Positions 38,100 to 47,788 of a stretch of DNA of 64,000 bases are shown piece after piece; position 1 is the first letter of the stretch, and every line of letters begins with the position of its first letter. This stretch comes from Planotetraspora silvatica (lineage in GTDB: Bacteria; Actinomycetota; Actinomycetes; Streptosporangiales; Streptosporangiaceae): NCBI RefSeq assembly GCF_016863315.1, contig NZ_BOOQ01000013.1:124001-188000 (forward strand). Direction: 5' to 3'. The translations under genes and the position numbers were made by a program. The notes under the pieces were generated by a model, which searched no databases, was not told where the DNA came from, and saw only the letters and a program-made list of their open reading frames with translations.

Positions 38100-38888
38100 T
38101 CAGTGATCCGAGTGCAGCGAGCCGCCGATGTACATCGCGGCGAGCAACGTGAAGAGGAACGCCTGCAGAAACTGGATGAAGATCTCGAAGCCGGTCATGG
38201 CGATGGTCATGACCACGCCCAGGACGCCGAGACCGGCGCCGAGCGGGGTGAGCTTCTCGAAGAGGAACCAGAATCCGACGGCGCTGAAGAAGGCCAGGAT
38301 GAGGTGTCCCGCGAACATGTTCGCGAAGAGTCGTACGGCGTGCGTGAACGGCGCGATGATCAGGTTCGACATGAACTCGATCGGCGCCAGCAGCACGTAG
38401 ATCGGCTTCGGCAGTCCCGGCGGGAACATCATGTTCTTGAAATAGCCGCCCAGGCCCTGATGCTTGATGCCGAGGTATACCTTGATCACATAGATCACGA
38501 TCGCGAACACCGCGGGGAAGGCGATGTGCGACGCGATCGGGATCTGGATCAGCGGGACGACACCGAAGAAGTTCCACAGCAGGATCAGGAAGAACAAGCT
38601 GAGGAGCAACGGCATCCAGCGCTCGGCGTCCTTGCCGAGGAACGGCCGGGCGACCTGGTCACGGACGAACTCGTAACCCTTCTCGCCGATGTTCTGCATC
38701 CCCCGCGGCACGAGCTGCGGCTTGGCGAACGCGCTCCAGGCGAAGGCGACCACCAGGAGGGCGCCGACGACGGCGAAGACCGTCGGCTTGGTCAGCCAGG
38801 CCGGTGCTCCGTCGTAGAGCGGGGGGAAGTCGAAGATCGACGGCCCCGGCGCCTGGAAGTCTTCGGCAAGGACGATTGAGGGGGTCAC
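38100..38888 (-). CDS. atpB: ATP synthase Fo subunit a
   Basis: 262 residues, five or more membrane helices. The essential Arg is in FTHAVRLFANMFAGHL. GTG start at 38888. It forms the proton half-channels against the c-ring. Confidence 0.97.
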   Translation of the reverse strand: MTPSIVLAEDFQAPGPSIFDFPPLYDGAPAWLTKPTVFAVVGALLVVAFAWSAFAKPQLVPRGMQNIGEKGYEFVRDQVARPFLGKDAERWMPLLLSLFFLILLWNFFGVVPLIQIPIASHIAFPAVFAIVIYVIKVYLGIKHQGLGGYFKNMMFPPGLPKPIYVLLAPIEFMSNLIIAPFTHAVRLFANMFAGHLILAFFSAVGFWFLFEKLTPLGAGLGVLGVVMTIAMTGFEIFIQFLQAFLFTLLAAMYIGGSLHSDH

Positions 38889-39023
38889 GTGACCACCTCG
38901 GTTACCTGCTCGGACTGTGATATCCGAGACATGCTGTGGTTGTTCGTCCGCTCGCTACGCTCGCGCACGGGCGTTCCCTTCAACGTGATTGATCAACAGA
39001 AGAGCGTGGGAAGCCGGCAGCCT

Positions 39024-39239
39024 TCAGCGGCCGTACTTCAGGTACACGAGGTAGACCGCGAGTACCGCGCCGAGAATGACACCTATGGGGATGAACGCGT
39101 GCACACCGGACCACTTGGCCAGCAACCAGCCGAGACCGCCCCAAACCAGGATCCCCGACAGCAGATAGCTCGGGACCGACCAGGCGGCGTCGGCGAAGTC
39201 GCGGCCGTCGCTCTCGGGCCTGCGCTCCTGTTCGCTCAT
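39024..39239 (-). CDS. AtpZ/AtpI-family small protein
   Basis: 71 residues from ATG 39239 (74 from the upstream GTG 39248). A charged N-terminus (SEQERRPESDGRD) and two short membrane helices with the conserved glycine pattern GILVWGGLGWLLA and IPIGVILGAVLAVYLVYL. These small proteins accompany atpI and help assemble the c-ring or supply Mg/Ca in some bacteria. Between atpI and atpB; operon member. Confidence 0.8.
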   Translation of the reverse strand: MSEQERRPESDGRDFADAAWSVPSYLLSGILVWGGLGWLLAKWSGVHAFIPIGVILGAVLAVYLVYLKYGR

Positions 39240-39302
39240 CGCGCGCACGACGATAGCAGGAGCCGGGGGGACTAGTCATATCGGGCTGACCCGCAAGCTT
39301 GA

Positions 39303-39725
39303 TCATCTCGAGCCCCGGCCGGGAACCTGGGCGTCGGGCTCGACGTACAACATCTTCAGCTTCAGGAATCCGCGCATCTCACCGACGGTCCACGTCAGGG
39401 TGCACGCGATGACGCTCAGAGCGAACGCTCGGGAGTTGAAGGCGGTGGTCCCCTGGAAGGCGGTGAGCATCGCCATGATCGCGAGCACCTTCACGACGTA
39501 TCCCACGACGGCCGCGGCCATCATGGCCACGGGCGAGACCCGCCCGGCCCACGAGACGACGACCAGGCCGAGGGTGAAGAAGACCGCGACCAGGACAAGG
39601 CCGATGCCGGCTCCCAGCGCTCCCTTGACTCCGGTCAGAACCGCCGCCAGAACGACGGCGAGAAGACCCACTGCGAGGGTCGGCACGGCGGCGCCCTTGA
39701 GCACGCGCACGTCGTTGGCCTGCAT
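39303..39725 (-). CDS. atpI: ATP synthase protein I
   Basis: 140 residues from ATG 39725, with GGAG five bases upstream. Four hydrophobic helices (PTLAVGLLAVVLAAVL, GAGIGLVLVAVFFTLGL, AMMAAAVVGYVVKVLAIM, LSVIACTLTWTVGEM), matching the AtpI/UncI type. It is thought to assist c-ring assembly. It and the following AtpZ-like protein are both present here. Confidence 0.88.
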   Translation of the reverse strand: MQANDVRVLKGAAVPTLAVGLLAVVLAAVLTGVKGALGAGIGLVLVAVFFTLGLVVVSWAGRVSPVAMMAAAVVGYVVKVLAIMAMLTAFQGTTAFNSRAFALSVIACTLTWTVGEMRGFLKLKMLYVEPDAQVPGRGSR

Positions 39726-39841
39726 CGGAACTCCATCATCGGTTGTCAAACGAGCGATTGCTACCTCTAGGGACGCAGTGCGGCGCGTCCCTGTTAGTGA
39801 AAGCTATCACAAGCTCCGCGGGGCCGCCTTTACCTGCCCTT

Positions 39842-41224
39842 TCAGGAGACTGTGCCAGTGGTCACGTTTGCCGGGCGGGCAGGCGGCTGGGGAGGCGACT
39901 GGTGTTGAGCCGGCGACCGGCCGGGCATCTGGGGCTGGTTCGGCACCTGGGGCCGGCCCGCGACCAGGACGTCCGCGGGAGGCGAGATTCGGGACTGATT
40001 GGGGATCTGGGCCGTGCCGTCGGACTGCGGATAGGGGTGGGACCGGACCGGCGCCCTGTGCTCGGCCACGTCCGGAAGTTCGGGGATCACGATCTGCGTC
40101 GCCGCCTTGCGCTGGCGGAGTTCCTCGCGCTGGCGCCGCCACCTGGGCAGTCCCATCAGTACGAGCACGCCGACCGCGAGCAGGATCGTGAGCGGGAACA
40201 CGATGAGCGGCACTCCGCCGATCGACAGGCCGACGATGGTGAAGGCGAACAGGAACGTCCACGCGTACATGATCAGAACACTGCGGCGATGCGAGTGCCC
40301 GATGTCGAGCAGCCGGTGGTGCAGGTGGCCGCGATCGGGCGCGAAGGGCGACCGGCCGGCGGACGTGCGGCGGACGACCGCCAGGATGAGGTCCGCCAGG
40401 GGCAGCACCATGACGGCGATCGGCAGGATCAGGGGCAGCAGGACGGGGAACCTGTTGATCCCGACCGCGCTCGGCTCGACCGAAGACGTGATGGTGATCA
40501 GCGACGTCGCCAGGAGCAGGCCGATCAGCATGGAGCCCGTGTCGCCCATGAAGATCTTGGCCGGATTGAAGTTGTGCGGCAGGAAGCCCAGGCACATCCC
40601 GATCAGGATGGCGGCGATCGCGGCCGTCATGTTGATCCGGGAGCCGCCGCTCGTCTGGGAGAGCGCGACGGAATAGGCGAACGTCGCCATGGCGGCGATG
40701 CCCACGATGCCGGCGGCCAGGCCGTCCAGGCCGTCGACGAAGTTCACCGCATTGATCACGACGACCACGACCATGATCGTGATGACCGTGCGGAGCGTGG
40801 TGTCGAGGCCGGTGGATCCGCCGAGGAACTGAGGGAGCGGGAGCCACGGGAGGTACATCCCGAAGTAGACCAGCAGGCCGCCCGCCCCGATCTGACCGCC
40901 GAGCTTGACGAGGGAGTCCATCCCCAGCCAGTCGTCCAGAAAGCCGGTCACGACGATCAGGCCGCCGGCTAGGAACAGGGCCGTGGTCGTCTGGCCGTTG
41001 CCGAACGCGTCGCCCACATAGGGCAGATGGTTGGCCACCAGCAGGCCCGCGCCCAGCCCGCCGAACATCGCCAGACCCCCCAGCCGGGGGGTGGGCACCT
41101 TGTGCACGTCTCGTTCCCGCACTTCGGGAGCCGCGCCGATGCGCACGGCGAAGGCTCTGACCGGGGGCACGAGCAGGAAGGTGACCGATGCCGCCACGAG
41201 CGCCAAGAGGAGATATTCGCGCAC
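39842..41224 (-). CDS. Undecaprenyl-phosphate N-acetylhexosamine-1-phosphate transferase (WecA/TagO family)
   Basis: 460 residues, ten or more membrane helices. Motifs of the MraY/WecA family: NFVDGLDGLAAG, KIFMGDTGSM and the cytoplasmic DRGHLHHRLLDIG (HxHH-type). The Pro/Gln-rich C-terminus (~375-460, RPQVPNQPQMPGRSP) is a lineage-specific tail. It starts lipid-linked glycan synthesis on undecaprenyl phosphate (teichoic acid-like polymers, arabinogalactan-like or surface polysaccharide). Co-directional with glyA and the ATP synthase genes. Confidence 0.9.
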   Translation of the reverse strand: MREYLLLALVAASVTFLLVPPVRAFAVRIGAAPEVRERDVHKVPTPRLGGLAMFGGLGAGLLVANHLPYVGDAFGNGQTTTALFLAGGLIVVTGFLDDWLGMDSLVKLGGQIGAGGLLVYFGMYLPWLPLPQFLGGSTGLDTTLRTVITIMVVVVVINAVNFVDGLDGLAAGIVGIAAMATFAYSVALSQTSGGSRINMTAAIAAILIGMCLGFLPHNFNPAKIFMGDTGSMLIGLLLATSLITITSSVEPSAVGINRFPVLLPLILPIAVMVLPLADLILAVVRRTSAGRSPFAPDRGHLHHRLLDIGHSHRRSVLIMYAWTFLFAFTIVGLSIGGVPLIVFPLTILLAVGVLVLMGLPRWRRQREELRQRKAATQIVIPELPDVAEHRAPVRSHPYPQSDGTAQIPNQSRISPPADVLVAGRPQVPNQPQMPGRSPAQHQSPPQPPARPANVTTGTVS

Positions 41225-41281
41225 GGACCTAGTTTCCTGTATGGGAGAACCGCATGTGACGAGAAATCAGCACAGACCGCC

Positions 41282-42550
41282 TCATTCTTCACGGGGATAT
41301 GCCGGATGCGTGGCGGTCAGCACCTTTACCCGTTGGAGCACCGACGTTACCGCACCGGGATCGCGGACGGCGTGGGCGACGAGGGACGCGATCTCCTTCA
41401 TTTCCCCCACGCCCATCCCCTGCGTGGTCACGCAGGGGGTGCCGGCCCGGACGCCGGAGGTCACGGTGGGCGGCTCGGGATCGTAGGGGATCACGTTGCG
41501 GTTGAGCGTGATCCCGGCGGCGGCGCAGCGACGCTCGGCCTCGGCGCCGCTCACCCCCAGGTCACGCAGATCGATGAGGGTGAGGTGGGTGTCCGTGCCA
41601 CCGGACACCGGCCGCATCCCCTCGGCCGCCAGCCCTTCGGCCAGCGCGGCCGCGTTCTCGACGGTCATGGCCGCGTAGCGCTTGAAGTCCGGCCTGAGCG
41701 CCTCGCCGAACGCCACCGCCTTGGCCGCGATCACATGCATGAGCGGCCCGCCCTGCGTGAAGGGGAACACCGCGCGGTCGATCCGCTGCGTCAGCTCCTC
41801 CGTGCACAGCAGCCCGCCCCCGCGCGGCCCGCGCAGCGTCTTATGCGTGGTGAAGGACACGACGTCCGCGTACGGCACGGCCGACGGGATCGCCTCCCCC
41901 GCCATCAGACCGATCGTGTGGGCCGCGTCGACGAACAGCCAGGCGCCGATCTCGTCGGCGATCCCGCGGAAGATCGAGTAGTCGATCAACCGCGGATACG
42001 ACGTGGCGCCACAGATGATCATCTTGGGGCTGTGCCGGATCGCGAGTTCGCGCACCTCGTCGTAGTCGATGAGTTCCGTGTCGCGGCGGACGCCGTAGGA
42101 GACGACGTCGAACCACCGGCCGGAGAAGTTGACGTGGGAGCCGTGCGTGAGATGGCCGCCGTGCTGGAGGGCCATCGCCAGAACCGTGTCCCCCGGCTGG
42201 AGCAGCGCCGCGTACGCCGCGAGGTTCGCCGAGGCGCCGCTGTGCGGCTGGACGTTGGCGTGGTCGGCCTTGAACAGGGCCTTCGCCCGGTCGATGGCCA
42301 GGCTTTCCGCCCGGTCGACCACCTCGCACCCGCCGTAGTACCTGCGGCCTGGATAGCCCTCGGCGTACTTGTCGGTGAGGCTCGACCCGAGCGCCGCCAT
42401 CACCGCGCCGGAGGCGAGATTCTCACTGGCGATCAACTGGAGGCCGCCGCGCAGCCTGGCCACCTCGTCCAGCAGGACCTGGGCGACCTCTGGATCCTCC
42501 CGCGCCAGCTGGGAGAAATCCGGCCCGTAGAACGGCTCCGACTTGTCCAT
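41282..42550 (-). CDS. glyA: Serine hydroxymethyltransferase
   Basis: 422 residues from ATG 42550. PLP lysine in VVSFTTHKTLRGPRGG; other landmarks LQLIASENLASGAV, SGASANLAAYAALL, VDAAHTIGLMAG. It interconverts serine and glycine with tetrahydrofolate, supplying C1 units. Operon-like with wecA and atp genes; a second SHMT elsewhere is possible in actinobacteria. Confidence 0.95.
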   Translation of the reverse strand: MDKSEPFYGPDFSQLAREDPEVAQVLLDEVARLRGGLQLIASENLASGAVMAALGSSLTDKYAEGYPGRRYYGGCEVVDRAESLAIDRAKALFKADHANVQPHSGASANLAAYAALLQPGDTVLAMALQHGGHLTHGSHVNFSGRWFDVVSYGVRRDTELIDYDEVRELAIRHSPKMIICGATSYPRLIDYSIFRGIADEIGAWLFVDAAHTIGLMAGEAIPSAVPYADVVSFTTHKTLRGPRGGGLLCTEELTQRIDRAVFPFTQGGPLMHVIAAKAVAFGEALRPDFKRYAAMTVENAAALAEGLAAEGMRPVSGGTDTHLTLIDLRDLGVSGAEAERRCAAAGITLNRNVIPYDPEPPTVTSGVRAGTPCVTTQGMGVGEMKEIASLVAHAVRDPGAVTSVLQRVKVLTATHPAYPREE

Positions 42551-42656
42551 TGAAATCCGCCCGTATACCGGGGACGACACTCCTCTCAATGTAAACCCCG
42601 TGTCGCGAACGGGTTCTCGACGAGCGGTCCTTTGCCCAAGCTGTAGGTAACGGAGA

Positions 42657-43043
42657 TCAGGAGAATGCGTGCGGAGCCCCCACGCCGCCGGGGACCCAGC
42701 GGGGGGTGTCGGCGGCCTCGTCGCTGATCGAGGTGAGCACCGCCTGGCGGTACATCCCCAGCCGGCCGCGCCATTCGGCCAGGTCGTGGACGTAACGCTC
42801 CGCGACGGGCGCGTCCCAGACGTCCCTGCTCCTGGCCCGCTCGTACGGCTTGTCCAGCGCGCCGGTCAGCCGGTCCATCAGCGGGACCACCTGCAGCCAC
42901 AGGTCCACGAGCCGCTGGTACTCCGGGTTGAACACCCACGCGGTCGGCTGGCCGCCGGGGCTGAGCAGGTCGGTCCCCGAGGGGGTCGGCGGCATCTCGC
43001 CGGGCTGCATCGGAACCGGTGCGGGCGGGTCGACGTACGTCAC
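42657..43043 (-). CDS. Hypothetical protein, unknown function
   Basis: 128 residues from GTG 43043; GGGAGG seven bases upstream supports this start over the ATG at 43058 that overlaps it. A Pro-rich N-terminus (PPAPVPMQPGEMPPTPSG) is followed by an alpha-helical part with WXG-like Trp/Leu-rich content (VDLWLQVVPLMDRLTGAL, YVHDLAEWRGRLGMY). No signal peptide or membrane segment. It lies right after the next unknown gene on the same strand, and the pair occupies the sua5-glyA gap. I do not recognise a family. Confidence 0.65.
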   Translation of the reverse strand: MTYVDPPAPVPMQPGEMPPTPSGTDLLSPGGQPTAWVFNPEYQRLVDLWLQVVPLMDRLTGALDKPYERARSRDVWDAPVAERYVHDLAEWRGRLGMYRQAVLTSISDEAADTPRWVPGGVGAPHAFS

Positions 43044-43080
43044 GATCGTGCCTCCCATGCGCTCTCGCCCTCGCGTGCCT

Positions 43081-44412
43081 TCATGACAGATCACCCCAGG
43101 GCCGCTCCCGCACGTCCGCCGGCCCCGGGGAGCGGTGACGACCGGTTGCGGACGGGCCGGCCTGCCCGTCCTCGGCGTACGGCTCCGCCCGCGTGTGCCT
43201 CCCGTGCGGCTCCGCCTGCACCGGCATCCACCGGCCGTTCGGATCGGCGTCCGTGGGCGCCCACCCCTCCCCCGCCTGCGTGGCCAGGCCGGGAACCGAG
43301 ATGGGCCCGGTCTCGGGGCGGCGATCGACGAGCACCCACAACATGTCGTCGCCTGCCCTGCCGGTGGGATAGGAGACCACGTCGACCGGCTGGACCGCGG
43401 ACGGCAACGGGAGGCCCTGCCAGGTCCCGGCAGCGGACGCCGTACGGGGATCGACTCCCGCCTCCACGGGAGGCCGCTGATCGAGGCCTCCCGGACCGGT
43501 GAGCGGGCCATCGGGCACCGGCGCTCCCAGCACCAGGTACGGCTCACGCACGGTGACGGGATTCCGGGTGGCGTCCGCCGGGTCGAACGCGGCGGCCGGA
43601 TCCCGCCCCAGTCCGGCCGTCATGCCCGCGGGTGTTGTCGCGGTCCGGGGGCCGGAGCCGGCGGGGCCGGTCGCGTCGGGGCTTCCCGGCGTTCCCGCCA
43701 GATCCGGCGAACCCGGCCTCTGGGGGCGGAGGTCGTGGGACCTGTCATCGTGAGGGGACCTGGCCGGGCCTGTATAGGGCCTACGGCGGTGTTTCCCGGA
43801 ATCTGAGACACGACCATTCGGCGTGCCCGTCCATCCGCTCTGAGGGCCGTCGTGCCCGCCGGACCCGGATTGGCCGGGCGGGCAGACCCCTGGCTTCGAG
43901 TCCCCAGGCTTCGAGTCACCCGGCTTGGAATCTCCGGGCGGGGATCCGCCGTGCACGCCGTCACCCGGGATGGGGCCCAGCTTCGTGGGATCGTGCTTGG
44001 ACCTCGGCCTGACGGGCTCGCGCTTCTCGGGCTTCTCGGGCTTCTCGGGGGGACGCGTGACCGGCTCACGCTTGGGCCCTGCGCCCTTCCCCGTCTCACG
44101 AGGGCCGTCATCGGTGACGGCCCTCTTCGGAGCGGTCGACGAGATGATCGCCACCAGGGCCTCATGCCCGACCTGCCGCCGCTGCTTCTCCTGCTTTTCG
44201 AGGAGGGCCAGGCGGTCGGTGACGTCTTTCACCATCCCCCGGCACGCGTCGGCGACCTCCGCCGGGTGGTGCGTCGCCTGGACCGCGACGCCGGCTCCCC
44301 GGGTCAGCTGCGCGATCCGCGCGTCGAGGGTGTCCAGTCGCTTCGCGGCCCGCTGGAGATCTGCCAGCATCTCGCGGACGAGCTTCGGATCCATCCCATC
44401 GAGCTTGGCCAT
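43081..44412 (-). CDS. Unknown protein with N-terminal coiled coil and long Pro-rich region
   Basis: 443 residues from ATG 44412 (GGAGG seven bases before; ATG 44418 is too close to it). Residues ~1-85 are helical (REMLADLQRAAKRLDTLDAR, LLEKQEKQRRQVG). A long low-complexity part follows, with KPEKPEKREP and three PGDSK repeats encoded by diverged 15-bp units. The C-terminus (~330-440) is more structured (VVSYPTGRAGDDMLWVLVD). No membrane segment. It is upstream of the 42657 gene by 37 bp. Possible secretion-system or WXG100-like partner, a weak guess from the helical N-terminus; family unknown. Confidence 0.65.
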   Translation of the reverse strand: MAKLDGMDPKLVREMLADLQRAAKRLDTLDARIAQLTRGAGVAVQATHHPAEVADACRGMVKDVTDRLALLEKQEKQRRQVGHEALVAIISSTAPKRAVTDDGPRETGKGAGPKREPVTRPPEKPEKPEKREPVRPRSKHDPTKLGPIPGDGVHGGSPPGDSKPGDSKPGDSKPGVCPPGQSGSGGHDGPQSGWTGTPNGRVSDSGKHRRRPYTGPARSPHDDRSHDLRPQRPGSPDLAGTPGSPDATGPAGSGPRTATTPAGMTAGLGRDPAAAFDPADATRNPVTVREPYLVLGAPVPDGPLTGPGGLDQRPPVEAGVDPRTASAAGTWQGLPLPSAVQPVDVVSYPTGRAGDDMLWVLVDRRPETGPISVPGLATQAGEGWAPTDADPNGRWMPVQAEPHGRHTRAEPYAEDGQAGPSATGRHRSPGPADVRERPWGDLS

Positions 44413-44557
44413 GGGCATGCCTCCGCAGAGTTACCGGCAGAGATATCGGCGCACCTCACGGTAGCCCGGAAGGCCGCGTCACAACCCCGCCGATAGCCAG
44501 ACGGCATGATTCGCCCCGCACGTCGCAGGGACCACATGGCCGTACGAACTGGAGGGC

Positions 44558-45205
44558 TCAGTCCTCCGTGGCGAGGTACCCGACGACTCCGCGGAGCTTG
44601 TCGACGGGGATCGCGCCCTTGCGGAGGATCCGCGGCACGGCGGTGGTGAGGTCGAGGATCGTGGACGGCACGTTGTCGGAGCACGGGCCGCCGTCGAGGT
44701 ACACGGAGACCGAGTCTCCCAGTTGCTCCTCGGCGTCGGCGGCGGTGGTCGCCGGTGCGGCGCCCGACCGGTTCGCGCTGGAGACCGCCATCGGACCCGT
44801 CTCCTTGAGGAGATCGAGGGCCACGGGGTGCAGCGGCATGCGGACGGCGACCGTCCCCCTCGTGTCGCCGAGATCCCACGACAACGACCGGTTGGCGCGC
44901 AGGATGAGTGTCAGGGGGCCGGGCCAGAAGGCGTCGGCGAGGTCCTGCCCGTACGTGCCGAGGCTCTCGACCAGGGCGTTGGCGGCCCGGACCGTGCCGA
45001 CGAGCACGGGAACGGGCATGTCCCTGCCGCGCCCCTTGGCCTCGAGGAGTGCGGTTACGGCGGAGTGGGTGAAGGCGTCCGCGCCGATGCCGTAGACGGT
45101 GTCGGTGGGGATGACCACCAGTTCGCCCCGCCGTACGACCGAGGCGGCGTCGATAAGCCCCGAGGCCCGTTCACCCTGATTGGCACAGTCATACCGTCGA
45201 CTCAC
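44558..45205 (-). CDS. L-threonylcarbamoyladenylate synthase (Sua5/YciO/YrdC family)
   Basis: 215 residues from GTG 45205. Family landmarks are VVIPTDTVYGIGADAF, a KGRGRDMPVPVLV segment (KxR type), WPGPLTLIL, VAVRMPLHPVA and SSANRSGAAP. It makes threonylcarbamoyl-AMP for t6A37 of ANN-decoding tRNAs. It lacks the C-terminal Sua5 domain (short YrdC form). Part of the conserved prfA-prmC-sua5 run. Confidence 0.92.
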   Translation of the reverse strand: MSRRYDCANQGERASGLIDAASVVRRGELVVIPTDTVYGIGADAFTHSAVTALLEAKGRGRDMPVPVLVGTVRAANALVESLGTYGQDLADAFWPGPLTLILRANRSLSWDLGDTRGTVAVRMPLHPVALDLLKETGPMAVSSANRSGAAPATTAADAEEQLGDSVSVYLDGGPCSDNVPSTILDLTTAVPRILRKGAIPVDKLRGVVGYLATED

Positions 45206-45294
45206 ATGCTTATCCTGCCACGTGCCCCACCCCACTCCTCCCCGCGATCACGCGTGAGGCAGCCGGGAGGCCCGTTCCCGGCGGTCCGGAGAGG

Positions 45295-46149
45295 TCAGTC
45301 CTGGTTCAGGCGGGCGGTGACGAAGCGGTCGCGGCCGGTCAGGTCCTGGCGGAGCCGCACGTCACGCCAGCCCTTCTCCTCGGGGAACAGCCAGTACACC
45401 GAGTTCCCCTGCTCGTCCGCGTGCTCGACCGCGACGAATCCGCCGGGCCGCAGGAGCCGCCGGGCCGTCCGCTCCACCGCCCTGACCTCGTCGAGGCCGT
45501 CGTCCCCGGAGCCGTAGAGGGCGCGGGACGGGTCGTAGTCGCGCACTTCAGGATCACGCGGGATCGCGCCCGGCGGGATGTACGGCGGATTGGAGATCAC
45601 CAGGTCGACGCGCCCGTTGAGTTCCGGCAGGCAGTCGGCGAGGTCCTCCGGGTGGAGCGAGGTCCGGCCCTGGCCGTGCTCGAGGATGTTCCGCTTGGCC
45701 CAGCCGTACGCCACCGGGTCGATCTCGACGGCGTGCACCTGTGCGAGCGCGACCTCCTGGGCTATCGACAGCGCGATCGCCCCCGAACCGGTGCCGAGAT
45801 CCACGACGACCGGCGAGGTGACGTCCATCTCCCGCAGGCGGTCGATGGCCCAGCCCGCCACGACCTCGGTCTCCGGCCGGGGCACGAAGACCCCTGGACC
45901 GACCTCGAGCGACAGGTAGCGGAAGTAGGCGCGGCCGGTGATGTGCTGGAGCGGCTCGCGGGCCTCCCTTCGGGCGATGCCCTCCCAGAAGAGTGCGTCG
46001 AAGTCGGCGTCCTTGACCGTGTGCAGCGTTCCACGCGACACACCATGGACAAAAGCCGCAATTTCCTCGGCGTCCGTGCGCGGTGACGGAACGCCCGCCT
46101 CAGCGAGCCGGGCGGTGGCGTGGGCGATCTCGTCGAACAGGAAGGTCAT
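45295..46149 (-). CDS. prmC: Peptide chain release factor N5-glutamine methyltransferase
   Basis: 284 residues. N-terminal helical domain (RTDAEEIAAFV, PLQHITGRAYFRYLSL, VFVPRPETEVV), SAM loop VVDLGTGSGAIALSIA and catalytic NPPY in DLVISNPPYIPPG. It methylates the Gln of the GGQ motif of RF1/RF2. The gene follows prfA by 47 bp, its substrate's gene. Confidence 0.95.
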   Translation of the reverse strand: MTFLFDEIAHATARLAEAGVPSPRTDAEEIAAFVHGVSRGTLHTVKDADFDALFWEGIARREAREPLQHITGRAYFRYLSLEVGPGVFVPRPETEVVAGWAIDRLREMDVTSPVVVDLGTGSGAIALSIAQEVALAQVHAVEIDPVAYGWAKRNILEHGQGRTSLHPEDLADCLPELNGRVDLVISNPPYIPPGAIPRDPEVRDYDPSRALYGSGDDGLDEVRAVERTARRLLRPGGFVAVEHADEQGNSVYWLFPEEKGWRDVRLRQDLTGRDRFVTARLNQD

Positions 46150-46196
46150 GGTCTCTTACGGCATGGGCTCACGGGCGGTCTGGGAACGAGACGCCT

Positions 46197-47246
46197 CTAC
46201 GACGAATGAGCAGCGAGCTTCTCCGACAGTTCAGCGTCCAGCAATGCCTGTATCACCGCATCGAGATCGCCGTCCAGGACTTGGTCGAGGTTGTAGGCCT
46301 TGAAGCCCACGCGATGATCGGAGATGCGGTTCTCCGGATAGTTGTAGGTCCTGATCCGCTCGGAACGGTCGACCGTGCGGATCTGCGACTTGCGCTCCGC
46401 CATGGCGGCGGCCTCGGCCTCCTCCTGGGCGATCGCGAGCAGCCGCGCACGCAGGATGCGCAGCGCCGACTCCTTGTTCTGGAGCTGGCTCTTCTCGTTC
46501 TGGCAGGAGACGACCACGCCGGTCGGGAGATGGGTGATCCGGACCGCCGAGTCGGTCGTGTTGACGCTCTGACCGCCGGGACCGCTGGACCTGAAGACGT
46601 CGATGCGCAGGTCGTTCGCATCGATCTGGACGTCGACGTCCTCGGCCTCGGGATAGACGAGCACCCCGGCCGCCGACGTGTGGATGCGGCCCTGCGACTC
46701 GGTCACCGGCACCCGCTGGACACGATGGACGCCGCCCTCGAACTTGAGCCGGGACCAGACGCCCTCCTTGCCCTTGATCGCGACCGTGACGTCCTTGTAG
46801 CCGCCCAGGTCCGAGTGCTGCGCGTCGATGACCTCGGTCTTGTAGCCGACCCGTTCCGCGAACCTCAGGTACATCCGCAGGAGGTCCCCGGCGAACAGCG
46901 CGGACTCCTGCCCGCCCTCACCCGCCTTGATCTCCATGATGATGTCCTTGTCATCGTTGGGGTCACGCGGGACGAGCAGGTGCGTCAGCCTCTCCTCCAG
47001 AGCCGGGATGCGGCTCTCGAGCTCGGCCGCCTCCTCCGCGAAGGCCTGATCCTCCGCCGCCAGTTCCCGGGCCGCGGACAGGTCCTCCCGGACGCTCTCC
47101 AGCTCGCGGTAGGTCCCGACGATGGGCGTCAGGACCGCGTAGCGCTTCCCGTACGTCCTGGCCTTCGCCTGGTCGGCGTGCACGGCGGGATCGGCGAGCC
47201 GCTGCTCAAGGTCCGCGTACTCACTGATGATCTCATCGAGGTTCAC
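46197..47246 (-). CDS. prfA: Peptide chain release factor 1
   Basis: 349 residues from GTG 47246 (AAGGAG six bases upstream). Contains GGQ in [14 protein letters not shown], and PVT in [16 protein letters not shown], the stop-codon (UAA/UAG) recognition tripeptide of RF1 (Pro-x-Thr). Cytoplasmic. Next to prmC. Confidence 0.97.
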   Translation of the reverse strand: MNLDEIISEYADLEQRLADPAVHADQAKARTYGKRYAVLTPIVGTYRELESVREDLSAARELAAEDQAFAEEAAELESRIPALEERLTHLLVPRDPNDDKDIIMEIKAGEGGQESALFAGDLLRMYLRFAERVGYKTEVIDAQHSDLGGYKDVTVAIKGKEGVWSRLKFEGGVHRVQRVPVTESQGRIHTSAAGVLVYPEAEDVDVQIDANDLRIDVFRSSGPGGQSVNTTDSAVRITHLPTGVVVSCQNEKSQLQNKESALRILRARLLAIAQEEAEAAAMAERKSQIRTVDRSERIRTYNYPENRISDHRVGFKAYNLDQVLDGDLDAVIQALLDAELSEKLAAHSS

Positions 47247-47286
47247 CGCACACTCCTTCAACTCAGGAATTCGCCCGTAATCGCCA

Positions 47287-47342
47287 AGGACGCCGGCTCC
47301 GGCGCGCTCTTGATCGACCGAGCGCGCCCGAACCGGCGTCCT
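47287..47342. terminator. Two-part hairpin terminator after rpmE
   Basis: AGGACGCCGG (47287-47296) pairs with CCGGCGTCCT (47333-47342), and inside it GGCGCGCTC (47301-47309) pairs with GAGCGCGCC (47320-47328). It lies right after the rpmE stop (47350) and before prfA on the same strand, so it would separate these two transcription units or attenuate read-through. Confidence 0.8.
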
Positions 47343-47349
47343 GAAAGAG

Positions 47350-47568
47350 CTACTTGCTCTGGGCCTTCTTCCCGAAGCGCGCCTCGAAGCGCGCCACCCG
47401 GCCACCGGTGTCGAGGATCTTCTGCTTGCCCGTGTAGAACGGGTGGCAGGCCGAGCAGACGTCAGCGTGGATCACGCCGCTCGTCGCGGTGCTGCGCGTG
47501 GTGAAGGAGCTCCCGCAGGCGCAGGTCACGGTGGTGACCACGTACTCCGGGTGGATGTCGGGCTTCAT
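47350..47568 (-). CDS. rpmE: 50S ribosomal protein L31
   Basis: 72 residues. Zinc-type (C+) L31: CACGSSF and [13 protein letters not shown] supply the Cys ligands. Highly basic tail (RFGKKAQSK). Part of the rho-rpmE-prfA cluster. Confidence 0.96.
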   Translation of the reverse strand: MKPDIHPEYVVTTVTCACGSSFTTRSTATSGVIHADVCSACHPFYTGKQKILDTGGRVARFEARFGKKAQSK

Positions 47569-47743
47569 GTCTGTTTCCTAACGCTCAGTGCGGTCGCCGG
47601 GTCGCTTTGCCTGGACGGCTTGCGCGCATCGGCACACTCATATGCGCGCGGCGGGAACCGGTACCGCTGCGGTTCGGGTTCCAGTGTGCCAGATCCTGCA
47701 ACCTTCCCAGGCCATCGGCTATTCCTCGCACGCCGTACGTGAC

Positions 47744-47775
47744 GACGCCCCGGGCGGCGGACCGCCCAGGGCGTC
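47744..47775. terminator. rho terminator hairpin
   Basis: GACGCCC-C-GGGCGG (47744-47757) pairs with CCGCCC-A-GGGCGTC (47762-47775): thirteen pairs with one C/A mismatch, loop CGGA, 13 bases past the rho stop. Confidence 0.8.
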
Positions 47776-47788
47776 GATCATGTGAGAA

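Noticed and set aside
38936-38970. GCTCGCTACGCTCGCGC motif as a mobile-element end
   Set aside because: Short simple motif common in actinomycete intergenic DNA; no partner repeat in the window.
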